In this document: positions 26,011 through 36,774 of the stretch, in pieces
How the letters are laid out: each line of letters begins with the position of its first letter
How positions within the stretch are numbered: position 1 is the first letter of the stretch
Source: Symbiodinium natans
Taxonomy: Eukaryota; Sar; Dinophyceae; Suessiales; Symbiodiniaceae
DNA: 64,000 nucleotides
Reading direction: 5' to 3'
NCBI GenBank assembly: GCA_905221605.1
Contig: CAJNDS010002304.1
Location: 312,001-376,000 of the forward strand
Notes under the pieces: model-generated
What the model was told of the DNA's origin: nothing
The model's database searches: none
Seen by the model: only the letters and a program-made list of their open reading frames with translations
Made by a program: the position numbers and the translations under genes

Positions 26011-26118
26011 CTTAAATAGGGTCTATTTGGAAGCTGAGACTCGTGTTTTAAAGAGGAAATAAGGCCCCCAATACGTATACTTATTTACAAGAGACAACTT
26101 CCAAATAGACCCTATTAT
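26011..26118. repeat. Fold-back at left end of composite block
   Basis: The AAATAGGGTCTATTTGGAA stretch near 26014-26032 is repeated inverted near 26098-26116 (TTCCAAATAGACCCTATT). So the same end sequence occurs three times in the block: here, 90 bp inside in inverted orientation, and at 31541-31579. Confidence 0.8.
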
Positions 26119-26129
26119 CGTTTCTGGGG

Positions 26130-26838
26130 GGTCTGGGGCAAGGAATTAAATAGTTTAAATTATTTACATTATTTAAATTATTAAATTATTTAAATTATTT
26201 AATTCCGGTGGGGGGAATTAAATAATTTAAATAATTTAAATCCGAACCCCCCCTTTCAGATTTAAATTATTTAATTCCCCCCCCCTGGAATTACATAATT
26301 TAAATAATTTAAATAATTTAAATAATTTAAATAAGTTAAATAATTTAAATCCGAAAAGGGGGGGGGGGGGGGGCCAGGCCCCACCGGGCCCCGTCCCCCT
26401 CCCAGAATTAAATAATTTACATAATTTAAATCCTGAACACCCCTTTCGGATTTAAATTATTTAAATTATTTAATTCTGGGAGGGGGAGGGGGCCTGGTGG
26501 GGCCTGGCCCCCCCTTTTCGGATTTAAATTATTTAAATTATTTAAACCATTTAAATTGTTTAAATTATTTAAATTATTTAAATTATTTAATTCCGGGGGG
26601 GTAATTAAATAATTTACATAATTTAAATCCGAACCCCCCCTTTCAGATTTAAATTATTTAAATAAATAATTTAAATAATTTAAATCCGAAAAGGGGGGGG
26701 GGGCCAGGCCCCACCGGGCCCCCTCCCTCTCCCAGAATTAAATAATTTAAATAATTTAAATCCTGAACACCCCTTTCGGATTGAAATTATTTAAATTATT
26801 TAATTCCGGGGGGGGCCTGGTCGGGCCTGGCCCCCCCC
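26130..26838. repeat. AT-rich (TTTAAATTA)n and G/C-run fold-back repeats
   Basis: Alternating blocks of AATTATTTAAATT and runs of C or G. Several pieces are inverted copies of one another. The clearest is about 26358-26515, where GGCCAGGCCCCACCGGGCC and a following AT block recur as reverse complement ending in GGCCTGGCCCCCC. Strong cruciform or hairpin potential. No coding sequence. Confidence 0.85.
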
Positions 26839-27180
26839 GATTTAGTATCGGGGAATTGAAAGATTGATTTCATGTCAATGTCCAGGGGCCCGATTTGGCC
26901 AAATTTTGCCGGGCAGCCTCCGGTCAAAATTTGGCCAAATCGAGCCGCGCCTTTCTGAAGGCCCGAGATTATTTTAAACTATCGCGGCTCGATTTGGCCA
27001 AATTTTGCCGGGCAGCCTCCGGGCAAAATTTGGCCAAATCGGGCTGCCCTTCGTATGCCATGAGAAATGCGCGGCTCGATTTGGCCAAATTTTGCCCGGA
27101 GGCTGCCCGGCAAAATTTGGCCAAATCGGGCCCCTGGACATTGAAATGAAATCAATTTTTCAATTCCCCGATACTAAATC
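26839..27180. mobile_element. 342 bp inverted-repeat (fold-back/MITE-like) element
   Basis: It starts GATTTAGTATCGGGGAATTG and ends with its reverse complement. The terminal arms are about 75 bp (26839-26912 and 27108-27180) with a few differences. Inside are repeated palindromic units around GATTTGGCCAAATTTTGCC, so it is built of nested inverted repeats. No ORF with a transposase motif. It would be a non-autonomous fold-back element if it is mobile at all. Confidence 0.7.
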
Positions 27181-27288
27181 ACGAGCCCGGGCCTCCCCCT
27201 CAACACTAAATTACGAGCCCGGGCCTCCCCCCAATACTGAATTACGAGCGCGGGCCTCCCCCCAATACTAAAGTACGAGCCGGGGAAT
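27174..27288. repeat. ~31 bp tandem repeat, ~3.5 units
   Basis: Units of TAAATTACGAGCCCGGGCC followed by a C run and AATAC. The first unit overlaps the end of the 342 bp element. Confidence 0.85.
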
Positions 27289-27367
27289 TAAATAATTTAA
27301 ATGCCCGGACGCCCCCCCTGGGGCATTTAAATTATTTAAATTATTTAATTCCTGACCCCCCAACCCC

Positions 27368-28767
27368 GACCCGCAAATGTTGTTCCTACCCTTTTCCGTT
27401 GTGTGTGGTATTTGCAGGACTTTTGCAGGGTGCCAAGGGGATCCCGGCAAATTTTGACCCGCAAATGTTGTTCCTACCCTTTTTCGTTTTGTGTGGTATT
27501 TGCAGGACTTTTGCAGGGTGCCAAGGGAATCCCGGCAAATTTTGACCCGCAAATGTTGTTCCTACACTATTCCGATTTGTGTGGCATTTGCAGGGCTTTC
27601 GCAGGGTGCCAAGGGGATCCCGGCAAATTTTGACCCGCAAATGTTGTTCCTACCCTTTTCCGTTTTGTGTGGCATTTGCAGGACTTTTGCAGGGTGCCAA
27701 GGGGATCCCGGCAAATTTTGACCCGCAAATGTTGTTCCTACCCTTTTTCGTTTTGTGTGGTATTTGCAGGACTTTTGCAGGGTGCCAAGGGAATCCCGGC
27801 AAATTTTGACCCGCAAATGTTGTTCCTACCCTTTTCCGATTTGTGTGGCATTTGCAGGACTTTTGCAGGGTGCCAAGGGGATCCCGGCAAATTTTGACCC
27901 GCAAATGTTGTTCCTACCCTTTTCCGTTTTGTGTGGTATTTGCAGGACTTTTGCAGGGTGCCAAGGGGATCCCGGCAAATTTTGACCCGCAAATGTTGTT
28001 CCTACCCTTTTTCGTTTTGTGTGGTATTTGCAGGACTTTTGCAGGGTGCCAAGGGGATCCCGGCAAATTTTGACCCGCAAATGTTGTTCCTACCCTTTTC
28101 CGTTTTGTGTGGCATTTGCAGGACTTTTGCAGGGTGCCAAGGGGATCCCGGCAAATTTTGACCCGCAAATGTTGTTCCTACCCTTTTCCGTTTTGTGTGG
28201 TATTTGCAGGACTTTTGCAGGGTGCCAAGGGGATCCCGGCAAATTTTGACCCGCAAATGTTGTTCCTACCTTTTTCCGTTTTGTGTGGTATTTGCAGGAC
28301 TTTTGCAGGGTGCCAAGGGGATCCCGGCAAATTTTGACCCGCAAATGTTGTTCCTACCCTTTTCCGTTTTGTGTGGCATTTGCAGGACTTTTGCAGGGTG
28401 CCAAGGGGATCCCGGCAAATTTTGACCCGCAAATGTTGTTCCTACCCTTTTCCGTTTTGTGTGGCATTTGCAGGACTTTTGCAGGGTGCCAAGGGGATCC
28501 CGGCAAATTTTGACCCGCAAATGTTGTTCCTACCCTTTTCCGTTTTGTGTGGAATTTGCAGGACTTTTGCAGGGTGCCAAGGGGATCCCGGCAAATTTTG
28601 ACCCGCAAATGTTGTTCCTACCCTTTTCCGTTTTGTGTGGTATTTGCAGGACTTTTGCAGGGTGCCAAGGGGATCCCGGCAAATTTTGACCTGCAAATGT
28701 TGTTCCTACCCTTTTCCGTTTGGTGTGGTATTTGCAGGACTTTTGCAGGGTGCCAAGGGGATCCCGG
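27368..28767. repeat. 88 bp satellite, 16 units
   Basis: Units begin GACCCGCAAATGTTGTTCCT at 27368 and recur every 88 bp to 28688; the last unit is cut to 80 bp. Units are almost identical and differ at few positions: CCG/TCG, GGTATTT/GGCATTT, GGGGATCCC/GGGAATCCC. Units 2-4 and 5-7 share the same order of variants, a hint of a three-unit higher-order repeat. Because 88 is not a multiple of 3, overlapping 76-84 residue frames appear on both strands; these are artefacts. Confidence 0.97.
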
Positions 28768-31512
28768 TCTCCTGTCTTCATTTCTCCTCCATGATTTTCA
28801 TTGCTTTTCCCATGAAAATTGCTTCCTTTTGATCTCTCCTCTCTCCTTTCTCTCTCCCTTCTCTTCTCTTGTTCTCTTTTGAATCTCAAAATCACACCAA
28901 AGGAAGCTTCTTTTCCTTATTGAATGAAAAAGAAAAACAAGAACAGAGATAGGTAAAGACACTGAAGAGCTCCACTGCCTATTGTTTCATTCCCTTTCCT
29001 CTCTTTCTATGTGTTGTTTCCTTGTCGTTTCAGAAAGCTAGCAAAATAAGGGCAAGGGGGCTTCCTGAAGAGGAGAGAGGGCACCTATTTTTTTAATTAT
29101 AGAGGGGAAAGCGAGAGACAAGGAAGGGAGAGATGATAGATAAAGAAGAGTGCTATCCGTCTCCTTGTTTCTTGTGTCTTCTCTTCTTTTCAGTTCATCA
29201 TATTCCTCTTTTCGGCCTGTCTCTTCTGCTCTTGTCCTTACCCTTCTCCTTTTCAAGTTCTTCCTTTTTAGTTTTTCTGTTTCGAAAAGAAAGAGGGAAG
29301 GGAGAGAGAAGGGCGAGAGGATAGATAAAGAAGAGTGCCATCTTCTTTGCGCCTTGTTTTGTCTCTCCATCTTCTTTGTTCATCTCTCTTCTATTCTTTT
29401 CTTGGCTCTTCCCATTAGAATTGTGTTCCTTTTATCTCTGCTCTCTCCTTCTCTTTCCCTTGTCTTCTCCTGTTCCCCTTTAAATGACAAAAACACAAGA
29501 AAGGAAGAAGAGGGGAATGGAGGCCCCTTTCCGGTATTCTCCTGTTGCAATGAATAAGGAAAAGAGCATAGGAGATAAGGAAGGGAATTGAAAAGAAAAT
29601 GGGCGATCGGGTGTCCTTTTTGCTAGTTTTCTGCATCTTCAAGGAAGAAAAAAGGACACCCGCCCAAGAAGGAAAAGTAACTTAAGAGATAGGGAGGAAA
29701 TTGAAGAGCTCCTCTCTTTACCTAGTCATTCCCTGTCCTCTCTTCTTCCTATCTGTTGTTTGTCTTATTCGCTTCAAAAAGCAAAATAAGGGAAAGGCGA
29801 TTTCCTGAAGAGGAAGAAGGGCGCCTACCTGTGAATAGCAAGATTGATTTTTCTAATTAGGGAGAGACTTGCCCCGCCTGAGCCTCCTTGGCCTGCTTGT
29901 TGTGGCCACATACAGTTGCGCTTCCAGCAAAATGGCATCCTTGTTATCTCGTCTCACTTCTCTTTCCCTTCTCTCCTTCTGTTTCCTTTTTACTGATAAA
30001 CCACAAGAAAGGAACTTGTGTGATAAGGCAGTGGAAGGGTAAGCAGAGGGTGACTCCTGGCGCGTGGACCGGTCCATACTTCATCATACCCCTCCTCTCG
30101 ACCTATCTCTTCTGTTCCTTTCCTTACCCTCTCCTTCTCATAGTTCTTCCTTTTTGTTTTCTTATTTCGAAAAGAAAGAGGGAAGGGAGAGAGAAGGGAG
30201 AGAGGATAGATAAAGAAGAGTGCCATCTTCTCTGCGCCTTGTTTTGTCTCTCCCACTTCTCTATTCATCTCTCTTCTATTCTTTTTTTGCTCTTCCCATT
30301 AACAATGCAATCCTTTTGTCTCTCCTCTCTCCTTCTCTCTCCCTTCTCTTCTCCTGTTCCCCTTTAAATGACAAAAGCGCAAGAAAGGAAGAACAAGAGG
30401 GGAATGCTTCCTTTTGTTTTCATTTGAAAGGGAAAGATAAGAAAGAGAGGAAAGAAGAAAACGAGCACCATCTTCTCTTTGCCTGATTTTGCACCTCCCT
30501 CTCCTGTCTTCATTTCTCTTCCATGATTTTCATTGCTCTTCCCATGAAAATTGCTTCCTTTTGATCTCTCCTCTCTCCTTTCTCTCTCCCTTCTCTTCTC
30601 TTGTTCTCTTTTGAATCTCAAAATCACACCAAAGGAAGCTTCTTTTCCTTATTGAATGAAGAAGAAAAAGAAGAAAAGAGATAGGTAAAGACACTGAAGA
30701 GCTCCACTGCCTATTGTTTCATTCCCTTTCCTCTCTTTCTATGTGTTGTTTTCCTTGTCGTTTCAGAAAGCTAGCAAAATAAGGGCAAGGGGGCTTCCTG
30801 AAGAGGAGAGGGCACCTATTTGTTTTCATTATAGAGGGAAAAGCGAGAGACAAGGAAGGGAGAGATGATAGATAAAGAAGAGTGCTATCCGTCTCCTTGT
30901 TTCTTGTGTCTTCTCTTCTTTTCAGTACCCCTCCAGAAAATTCAAATGGCCTCCTTGTTGTCTCTCCTCTCTCACTTCCCTTGCCCTTCTCTCCTTCTGT
31001 TACATTTTAACGAATAAAACACAAGAAAGGAACTTGTATGATAAAGCAGTGGAAGGGTAAGCAGAGGGTGACTCCTGGCGCGTGGACCTTGCCCATACTT
31101 CATCATATCCCTCTTTTCGGCCTGTCTCTTCTGCTCTTTTCCTTACCCTTCTCCTTTTCAAGTTCTTCCTTTTTAGTTTTTCTGTTTCGAAAAGAAAGAG
31201 GGAAGGGAGAGGGAAGGGAGAGAGGATAGATAAAGAAGAGTGCCATCTTCTTTGCGCCTTGTTTTGTCTCTCCATCTTCTTTGTTCATCTCTCTTCTGTT
31301 CTTTTCTTGGCTCTTCCCATTAAAATTGTGTTCCTTTTATCTCTCCTCTCTCCTTCTCTTTCCCTTCTCTTCTCCTGTTCCCCTTTAAATGACAAAAACA
31401 CAAGAAAGGAAGAACAAGAGGGGAATGGAGGCCCTTTTCCTGTATTCTCCTGTAAAGAAAAGAGGATAGGAGATAAGGAAGGGAATTGAGGAGCTCCTTT
31501 CGCTACTTTCTT
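28768..31512. repeat. Polypyrimidine/polypurine segmental repeat region
   Basis: Long CT-rich and GA-rich tracts. The segment from 28770 recurs from about 30503 nearly unchanged for more than 300 bp, including AGCTAGCAAAATAAGGGCAA at 29037 and 30771. A second module (TTTCGAAAAGAAAGAGGGAA) occurs three times, near 29280, 30165 and 31185. Ser/Leu/Phe-rich or Lys/Glu-rich frames here are compositional. I see no gene. Confidence 0.85.
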
Positions 31513-31640
31513 ATGCCCTTTCCTTTGTATCTACCACACAAAAACACGACTCTCAGCTTCCAAATAAACCCTATTTAAGCCACCCACGGGGGGGGGGGGG
31601 GGGGGGGGGGCAATCGCAGGGGTTGCAGACATTTTGCGGC

Positions 31641-32022
31641 ATGGCGGCTCCGTCGTCCCCAGCGCTGACCACCAGGCCAGAGGCCGCGTCGAATTCCAGG
31701 CATCTTGCCCACCCTGCATGCATCTCCACCTCCAACAGCACAACAGAAGAGGGTTTAGGGCCTCATAGGGTTTGGGGTTTAGGGTTTTAGGGTTTTAGGG
31801 TTTTAGGGTTTAGGGTTTATGTTTCTTTTTGGTTGCCAGCGTTCAGGAACCAAAAAAAAAGCAGCTCCGGCAGCTCCCAAATCCTTGGCCTCGCTATCGA
31901 GGAGGCGAAGGAGCCCAGGCGTGTAGCGCCACAGCCGCAATGTTCCATCTCTTCCTGCGCTTACCGACAAGTTCTCGATCATGTTCGTACCTCAGGGACT
32001 GAACGGAACAAGACAATGGAGG
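31641..32022 (+). CDS. 5' end of a gene, unknown product; first intron is telomere repeat
   Basis: Exon 1 (31641-31752) starts MAAPSSPALTTRP and ends STTEE plus one base. Exon 2 (31840-32022) continues in phase with FRNQKKSSSGSSQILGLAIE and ends at a canonical donor (GAGG|GTAAGA). The intron between them (31753-31839) begins GTTTAGGG, consists mostly of TTTAGGG-like units and ends TTGCCAG. Phase 1 at both sides makes the join coherent. The N-terminus is Ser/Thr/Ala-rich, as in a disordered or targeting region. Later exons may lie at 32168-32330 and beyond but were not linked. No family recognised. Confidence 0.45.
31753..31839 (+). repeat. Interstitial telomere repeat acting as an intron
   Basis: TTTAGGG and TTTTAGGG units with a GT start and AG end between two phase-matched exons. 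Confidence 0.6.
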
Positions 32023-32449
32023 GTAAGAAAACCCTCCGCCGGATGTCAGAAACAGCGAACCGCGATGTGACACAACGTGCTTACCCTAACGGCCACCAAA
32101 CTAGCATCATAATCGCCACTCACATGTTGCCAGTGTCGGGGACTTTCAAGGTCAGAGGCAAAGTGTCCGAAACCCTATGAAACTCGCCAAGCTGCAGAGG
32201 CCTGTAATGCCTTCTGCATGAACTTCAGTAGACGTAGCAAGCAGTGCAAACGCACCCGTAGTCCCCACGCGCCACGCGCGCACAAGACCATCCAGCCCTG
32301 CCGTGATGAGAAGCCTCACATGGAACTTTGAACATTCAACAGCTTGTCATGGGAAGAAGCTTGGCATGAACCCTGAGACCAGCACAGTTTTCAAACTGAC
32401 AAACTTACAAACTCACAAGCCTTGTGTACAGATTTGTTCGTTGAGGGCC

Positions 32450-34614
32450 CTGCCTGCTACCAGAGAGAAACTGCAGCGCAACCACGAAGTCCCTGTGTGC
32501 TTCTGGCCGCGAGCCTATCAATAACAGCTCTTCGCCATTGAGCTCCCAGGCTTTGAGGCAGCAGTCCTGCTAAGGAAAACATGGGGCAGCAGCACACAAG
32601 GTCTCTGGAGATTGCAGGCACAATTGCAGCGTGCTTGCGTCTGGCGAGCACGAACCAAGTGTCGTAGACCTATTGCAAGCAGACAAGCGAGCCTTGCCCG
32701 AACTGAAAATGATACCTGTCTGGGTGTCGAAATGCATGGAATAGATTGTATCCTTAGGCGGCAACAACCTGACTGCGTGTCACATCGGCGAGGATGTATG
32801 GCAGTCTAGAGTCCTGATGGGCATCGGTCCAGGATATTCGCGGCTTAGCCGGAGAATGAGCATCCAGCACATAGATGCTTCGACCAGAAGAGACTGCCAA
32901 GAAGCCGCTGGGGCCCTCTACCACCACGCGGGTGTCCTGGCAGAGGGTCTCACAGCGAGCACGGTGGCGTCCTATCGCTCTGTCGTTCTCAGCCCCCGGT
33001 CCTCTGCAAAGCCCTCACAACTCCACAGGTGGCTTACCTGAGTATCCATGTGTGAGCCGCGATTCCTTACCAAAAAGGCGGGCGCTGTCGGATGACACCC
33101 AAAACACGTGCCATGTATCGTGACCCCACGAAGGTTTTGCGGACATCGATCAGCCCTGGCACCAGCGTCTTGTTGACGGCAAATGCGTAGCAGCCCTTGC
33201 CGATGGCAAGGTAAGCCTGTGAGACAGGGCAGGCCCTCGGCCAATACGACTACGAAAAGCATCTTCATAAACAAAAGTAAGCGAACAATGACGAAACCGT
33301 CGGGGGCATACATGAACGAACAATAATCGACTCGTTCGTGATGAAACAAACAATGGCCACTCCTATATCACAGATGATCATGGTCAGGTGGCAAGGGCAA
33401 TAGCTTAACAGCAAGCAGAAAAAACATGACATAACTATGACGAATAAAGCGGAAGATGACTCATGATGATGATTGTACCTAGCGTGCTCGATCGAACATA
33501 GCCGACACGGACACGTTTTGGCATCGCTGCAAAGATGAGACACATTGCGACGGCAGCCAGCAGAGCATCTTCCCGCAACAACGATAAGCGGTACTCGTAG
33601 TCAAACTAAGTAAAGATAGCGACTCTGCAAGCACGCACACACACACACACGCAGCTCATGACGCTGAGACTGGCAAAAAAGCAAGATGAGCCACTAGCAC
33701 AGCGACCACAACACAGTAGCAAATATCATCGCCAATGCCTCATCATAACAATGACAATCCTGATGGGGCTTCGACTCACACACAACACACACACCTGGTG
33801 TAGTTTTGTTGCCACCCGTTTAGGGTTCAGGTTCCGCTGCCTTGGACTCATATCTCGACCAGCACAGGCGCGACATGTTAGGTGAATCATCGCAGGACAA
33901 AGCCGGTAGTGTGACGGCAGTGTCAGATTTGTCCGATGAGGCTGCGTCCCTTATTTTCGGCGGCCCTTCTACCGGGAATCCGACCGGTACTAGTAGGAGG
34001 CCATCTAGAATTCACTAGTACACGTCTAGTACAGAACCACAAGCACACAGAGGGGTCTCCAGGTTCAAGCCGTCACCCCGCAAGTTTGCTAAGCAAAAAA
34101 CAAAGAAATACCACATGGTATGACCAGCTGAGACTGACTGAGTGTTGTACTTGCTCACAAACAGCACAAACATTGGAGGGCTGTGGAAAACCCAACTGAA
34201 TCCTACAATCTCTTGAGCCAAGGAAACAGGCAACATGCTCAAAGCCATGATGTAACTCGTGACAGAACGAAGCGAAAACTCTACAATGGATTGTTAGCGG
34301 CAGTGGCGCTCAACCATTCACCTCATCTCACCTCTATACTTGCAACTGAAGTGATCGTCCTGCTTCGAAGGCTTGCTAGCAGAGGCTGTGCCCACTGGCG
34401 CTGCAGTGGCCGATGGGGCCGCATTGACGGCCGCAGTCCCTGGAGCGATCAAGCCTGCTCAGCCACGGCACGTCTTTTACTCTTGGCAGCGGCAAAGCAT
34501 GTGGACCCTGCCTATCAAACATCCTGCCCTGGGAATGTGCGGCCCCAGAGCGTACAATGAGTCTTTGAGGGCCGCGATGTCCTCGCCACAATGTAAACGG
34601 CCAAGCTTGTCACG
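32450..34614 (-). CDS. Putative beta-propeller (WD-like) protein gene
   Basis: Minus-strand exon pieces in order: 34614-34515 (LGRLHCGEDIAALKDSLYAL), 34454-34340 (Ala/Pro-rich linker, AAPSATAAPVGTASASKPSK, donor GTATAG), 33216-33071 (LAIGKGCYAFAVNKTLVPGL, donor GTAAGG), 32936-32772 (VVVEGPSGFLAVSSGRSIYV and LPYILADVTRSQVVAA) and 32767-32700 (DTIYSMHFDTQTGIIFSSGK). The repeated pattern of short strands with small residues before a hydrophobic strand suggests propeller blades, but no WD dipeptide is visible. Phases between 33071 and 32936 do not join simply, so an exon is probably missing. Confidence 0.4.
33632..33653. repeat. CA microsatellite
   Basis: A run of CA dinucleotides; a similar short run lies at 33779-33793. 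Confidence 0.8.
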
Positions 34615-36489
34615 GCTCGACCAACAAACTCGATGCTATGAATGCTTAAAAGTTTCAGACTCGCCTACGACAACACAAACTGTGTACGTTGATGTGACAA
34701 ACTGAACAAGTTGCACGACTCAGCTGTCTGTTGCGCCAATCATTTGTGGCACATCTTGGCAGGCCTGGCATTAACTGTCAACGAACTCTGTCACAAGCAC
34801 ACCTTCACGATGCGGGCGGCTTTCACAGCGTCCAACCGTGGTTCTAAAAAGATGCAACGAAGAGTAAGCGGGAGCCAGTATACACATGTGAACCACGTCA
34901 GGTCACCCCACGGATCGCCTACAACCTAAACCCTAAACCCTAAACTTGATAGCTTCGATGCTGTCCTCCCCGCATGGCATGACGTACAAGGCCAGCGAGC
35001 CATCGAGCCGGGCCACTCCTGCCCTACTTTTCGCACGGAAGTACCTCTCAGCAGCTGGAATGAAACCTCACGTGCTCAGAGATCTAGATCAACATGAGCA
35101 CCATGAAAGCCATGCGACAGATGGCCTCAAAGGAAGCTAGCACCATGATTACCATGATTCATGAGTGCAAGACAAGGCATAGGATCACTTGTTGTACTCT
35201 TCGAAGCTTGCCTACGAGGAAGCACAGCGCAAAAGGTCTTTCCAAGGAAGCTGGATGATCGCGGGCCTGCTCCATGAAGCTATTCCTGAGCCAGCGAGTG
35301 GGTGATTGCTACCATCCCACCCTTTCCGCAAATCCACCATCTCCGCTCAACCTTTGCTGAGCACCCTGCGGTACGAGGGAAAGGATTGAACCACTCGCCA
35401 CCTAACGCCAGGTTTCGAAGCATCTTGGGTTCGAGATGCTACTGTACTCCTGGTGAAAACGGCCTGGGCAGAAGATGTCTAAGCTTCTCGCCATGCGCAG
35501 CAAGAATTTGAACATTTGACTCTCCATACTGGTGCGATCCCTGCTACCTAATACAGCTTCAATCGGTAGCCGGACCTCAGGAAAATCCGCCCTAATCGAA
35601 AACCAACCCACGCCAAGCCCTCTTGTGCAGATCGGTTCGGGGTCGTGAGCAGTTGCCTGAACATTAGGGAAAGCGTGCGTTCCAAGCCTTCTTCGCTACT
35701 TCGTCGAAGGGGACACGGTGGGTGATGTCCTTACAAGCGAGTTTGATGATGCAAAGCTGCCCCTGCCATACTAGTAGGAAGCATCAACTTGTACACCCTG
35801 TAGGTGAGATACACTTGGGATCCCACAGCCACACTGGAATTGGCAGCGGCAGATCGCAGAACGACCTGTTAGGGAGAAAGCTGACGCGGATGCTGTGGAT
35901 GGGCTGCTTCAGACGCAGAAAGCTCCAGTAGCGCCGCCATTTACAACCCTGAAAAAAGCGAACCGCCAGTTAATGTCCAGGAATGCCGAATGACAAAGAC
36001 AGTAGCCTTGCCAGCGACACTTGGTAGGGCTGGACAGCCAAAGAGTTAGTCTCTCTTTCAGCACCACGGGAGGTACTACAAAGTTGCCGCTTAGGCGCTT
36101 AGCTTGGGAGAGCCTTCCTACTGCAAAGTGCAGAGTGCAGGAAAAGCTTGCATGAAGTGCATGCGCATCCTCCTTCTTTTTGTTGCTCAATCCTTCTTGC
36201 GCACTTCCCGCTGGCCACAGTCCTGAGGCTGCAGCAAACCCAGCTTTATGCCTGTGCCCCTAAACCCTGCATTAATCATCTTCATGCCGACGACCCAAAT
36301 AACCTTCCAGGTGGTCAGGTCAGGTACTCTTCTGGAGCTTGGCACCAAAAACTGTACTACCCATTCGGCGTTTGCAAGCTCCTGTAATTCCTCAAAAGGC
36401 CAAGCCCCGCACAAAACCCCAAGTGAGGCTTGAGGGGAACCGTGGCTGTCGCCCCCGCAATCCCTGAAGATCCCCTTCAGGCGACTCAC
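34615..36489. other. Unassigned sequence, weak minus-strand exons
   Basis: Minus-strand pieces that look coded but were not joined: 35876-35801 (VVLRSAAANSSVAVGSQVYL) and 35611-35480 (RADFPEVRLPIEAVLGSRDR). They may be upstream exons of the propeller-like gene. A short CCCTAAA array lies at 34926-34946. Confidence 0.3.
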
Positions 36490-36743
36490 CTCTTGAACCC
36501 CCCTTCTCTGAGGCTCCACGAGTAGGCCAAGAGCAGAGAGCGAAGCCAGACCCAAAACAGCCTCCGGCTGAATTTGTTTCTCTGCTTCTACTTTAAACTT
36601 TCTTTGCGAGTTGTGTCGGGTCTCGGGTTGATGCTACTATACGATTAGGCCCGAGGCGCTCCCCATAAAGTTTCGCGGGATGGTTGGCTTCCCTTCACCC
36701 AGAGGGATCTTGGGCCTTTTTTTGTCGGGATTCTGGGGCTTCA

Positions 36744-36774
<31 letters not shown>

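Larger units (their letters stand above)
25979..31612. repeat. 5.6 kb composite repeat block with inverted ends
   Basis: A 39 bp end at 26011-26049 (CTTAAATAGGGTCTATTTGG onward) matches the reverse complement of 31541-31579 with two mismatches. Each end lies beside a G tract (25979-26003 and 31588-31610). Everything between is repetitive: fold-back AT/GC repeats, a 342 bp inverted-repeat element, a short tandem array, an 88 bp satellite and a polypyrimidine segmental repeat. No transposase or other coding sequence is visible, so this may be a nested pile of repeats rather than one element. Confidence 0.6.

Noticed and set aside
27368-28767. CRISPR-like regular repeat
   Set aside because: The whole 88 bp unit is conserved with no variable spacers, and the genome is eukaryotic; it is a satellite.
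27268-28895. Many overlapping 76-121 residue frames with near-identical proteins on both strands
   Set aside because: They come from the 88 bp satellite; the period is not a multiple of 3 and each frame ends after about three units.
28530-31489. Ser/Leu/Phe-rich and Lys/Glu-rich frames up to 159 residues
   Set aside because: They follow from polypyrimidine composition; no stable motif and the same frames recur in each duplicated module.
34203-34214. CTTGAGCCAA, resembling the reverse complement of the spliced-leader 3' end
   Set aside because: Only 10 bases match and the next bases diverge; expected by chance at this length.
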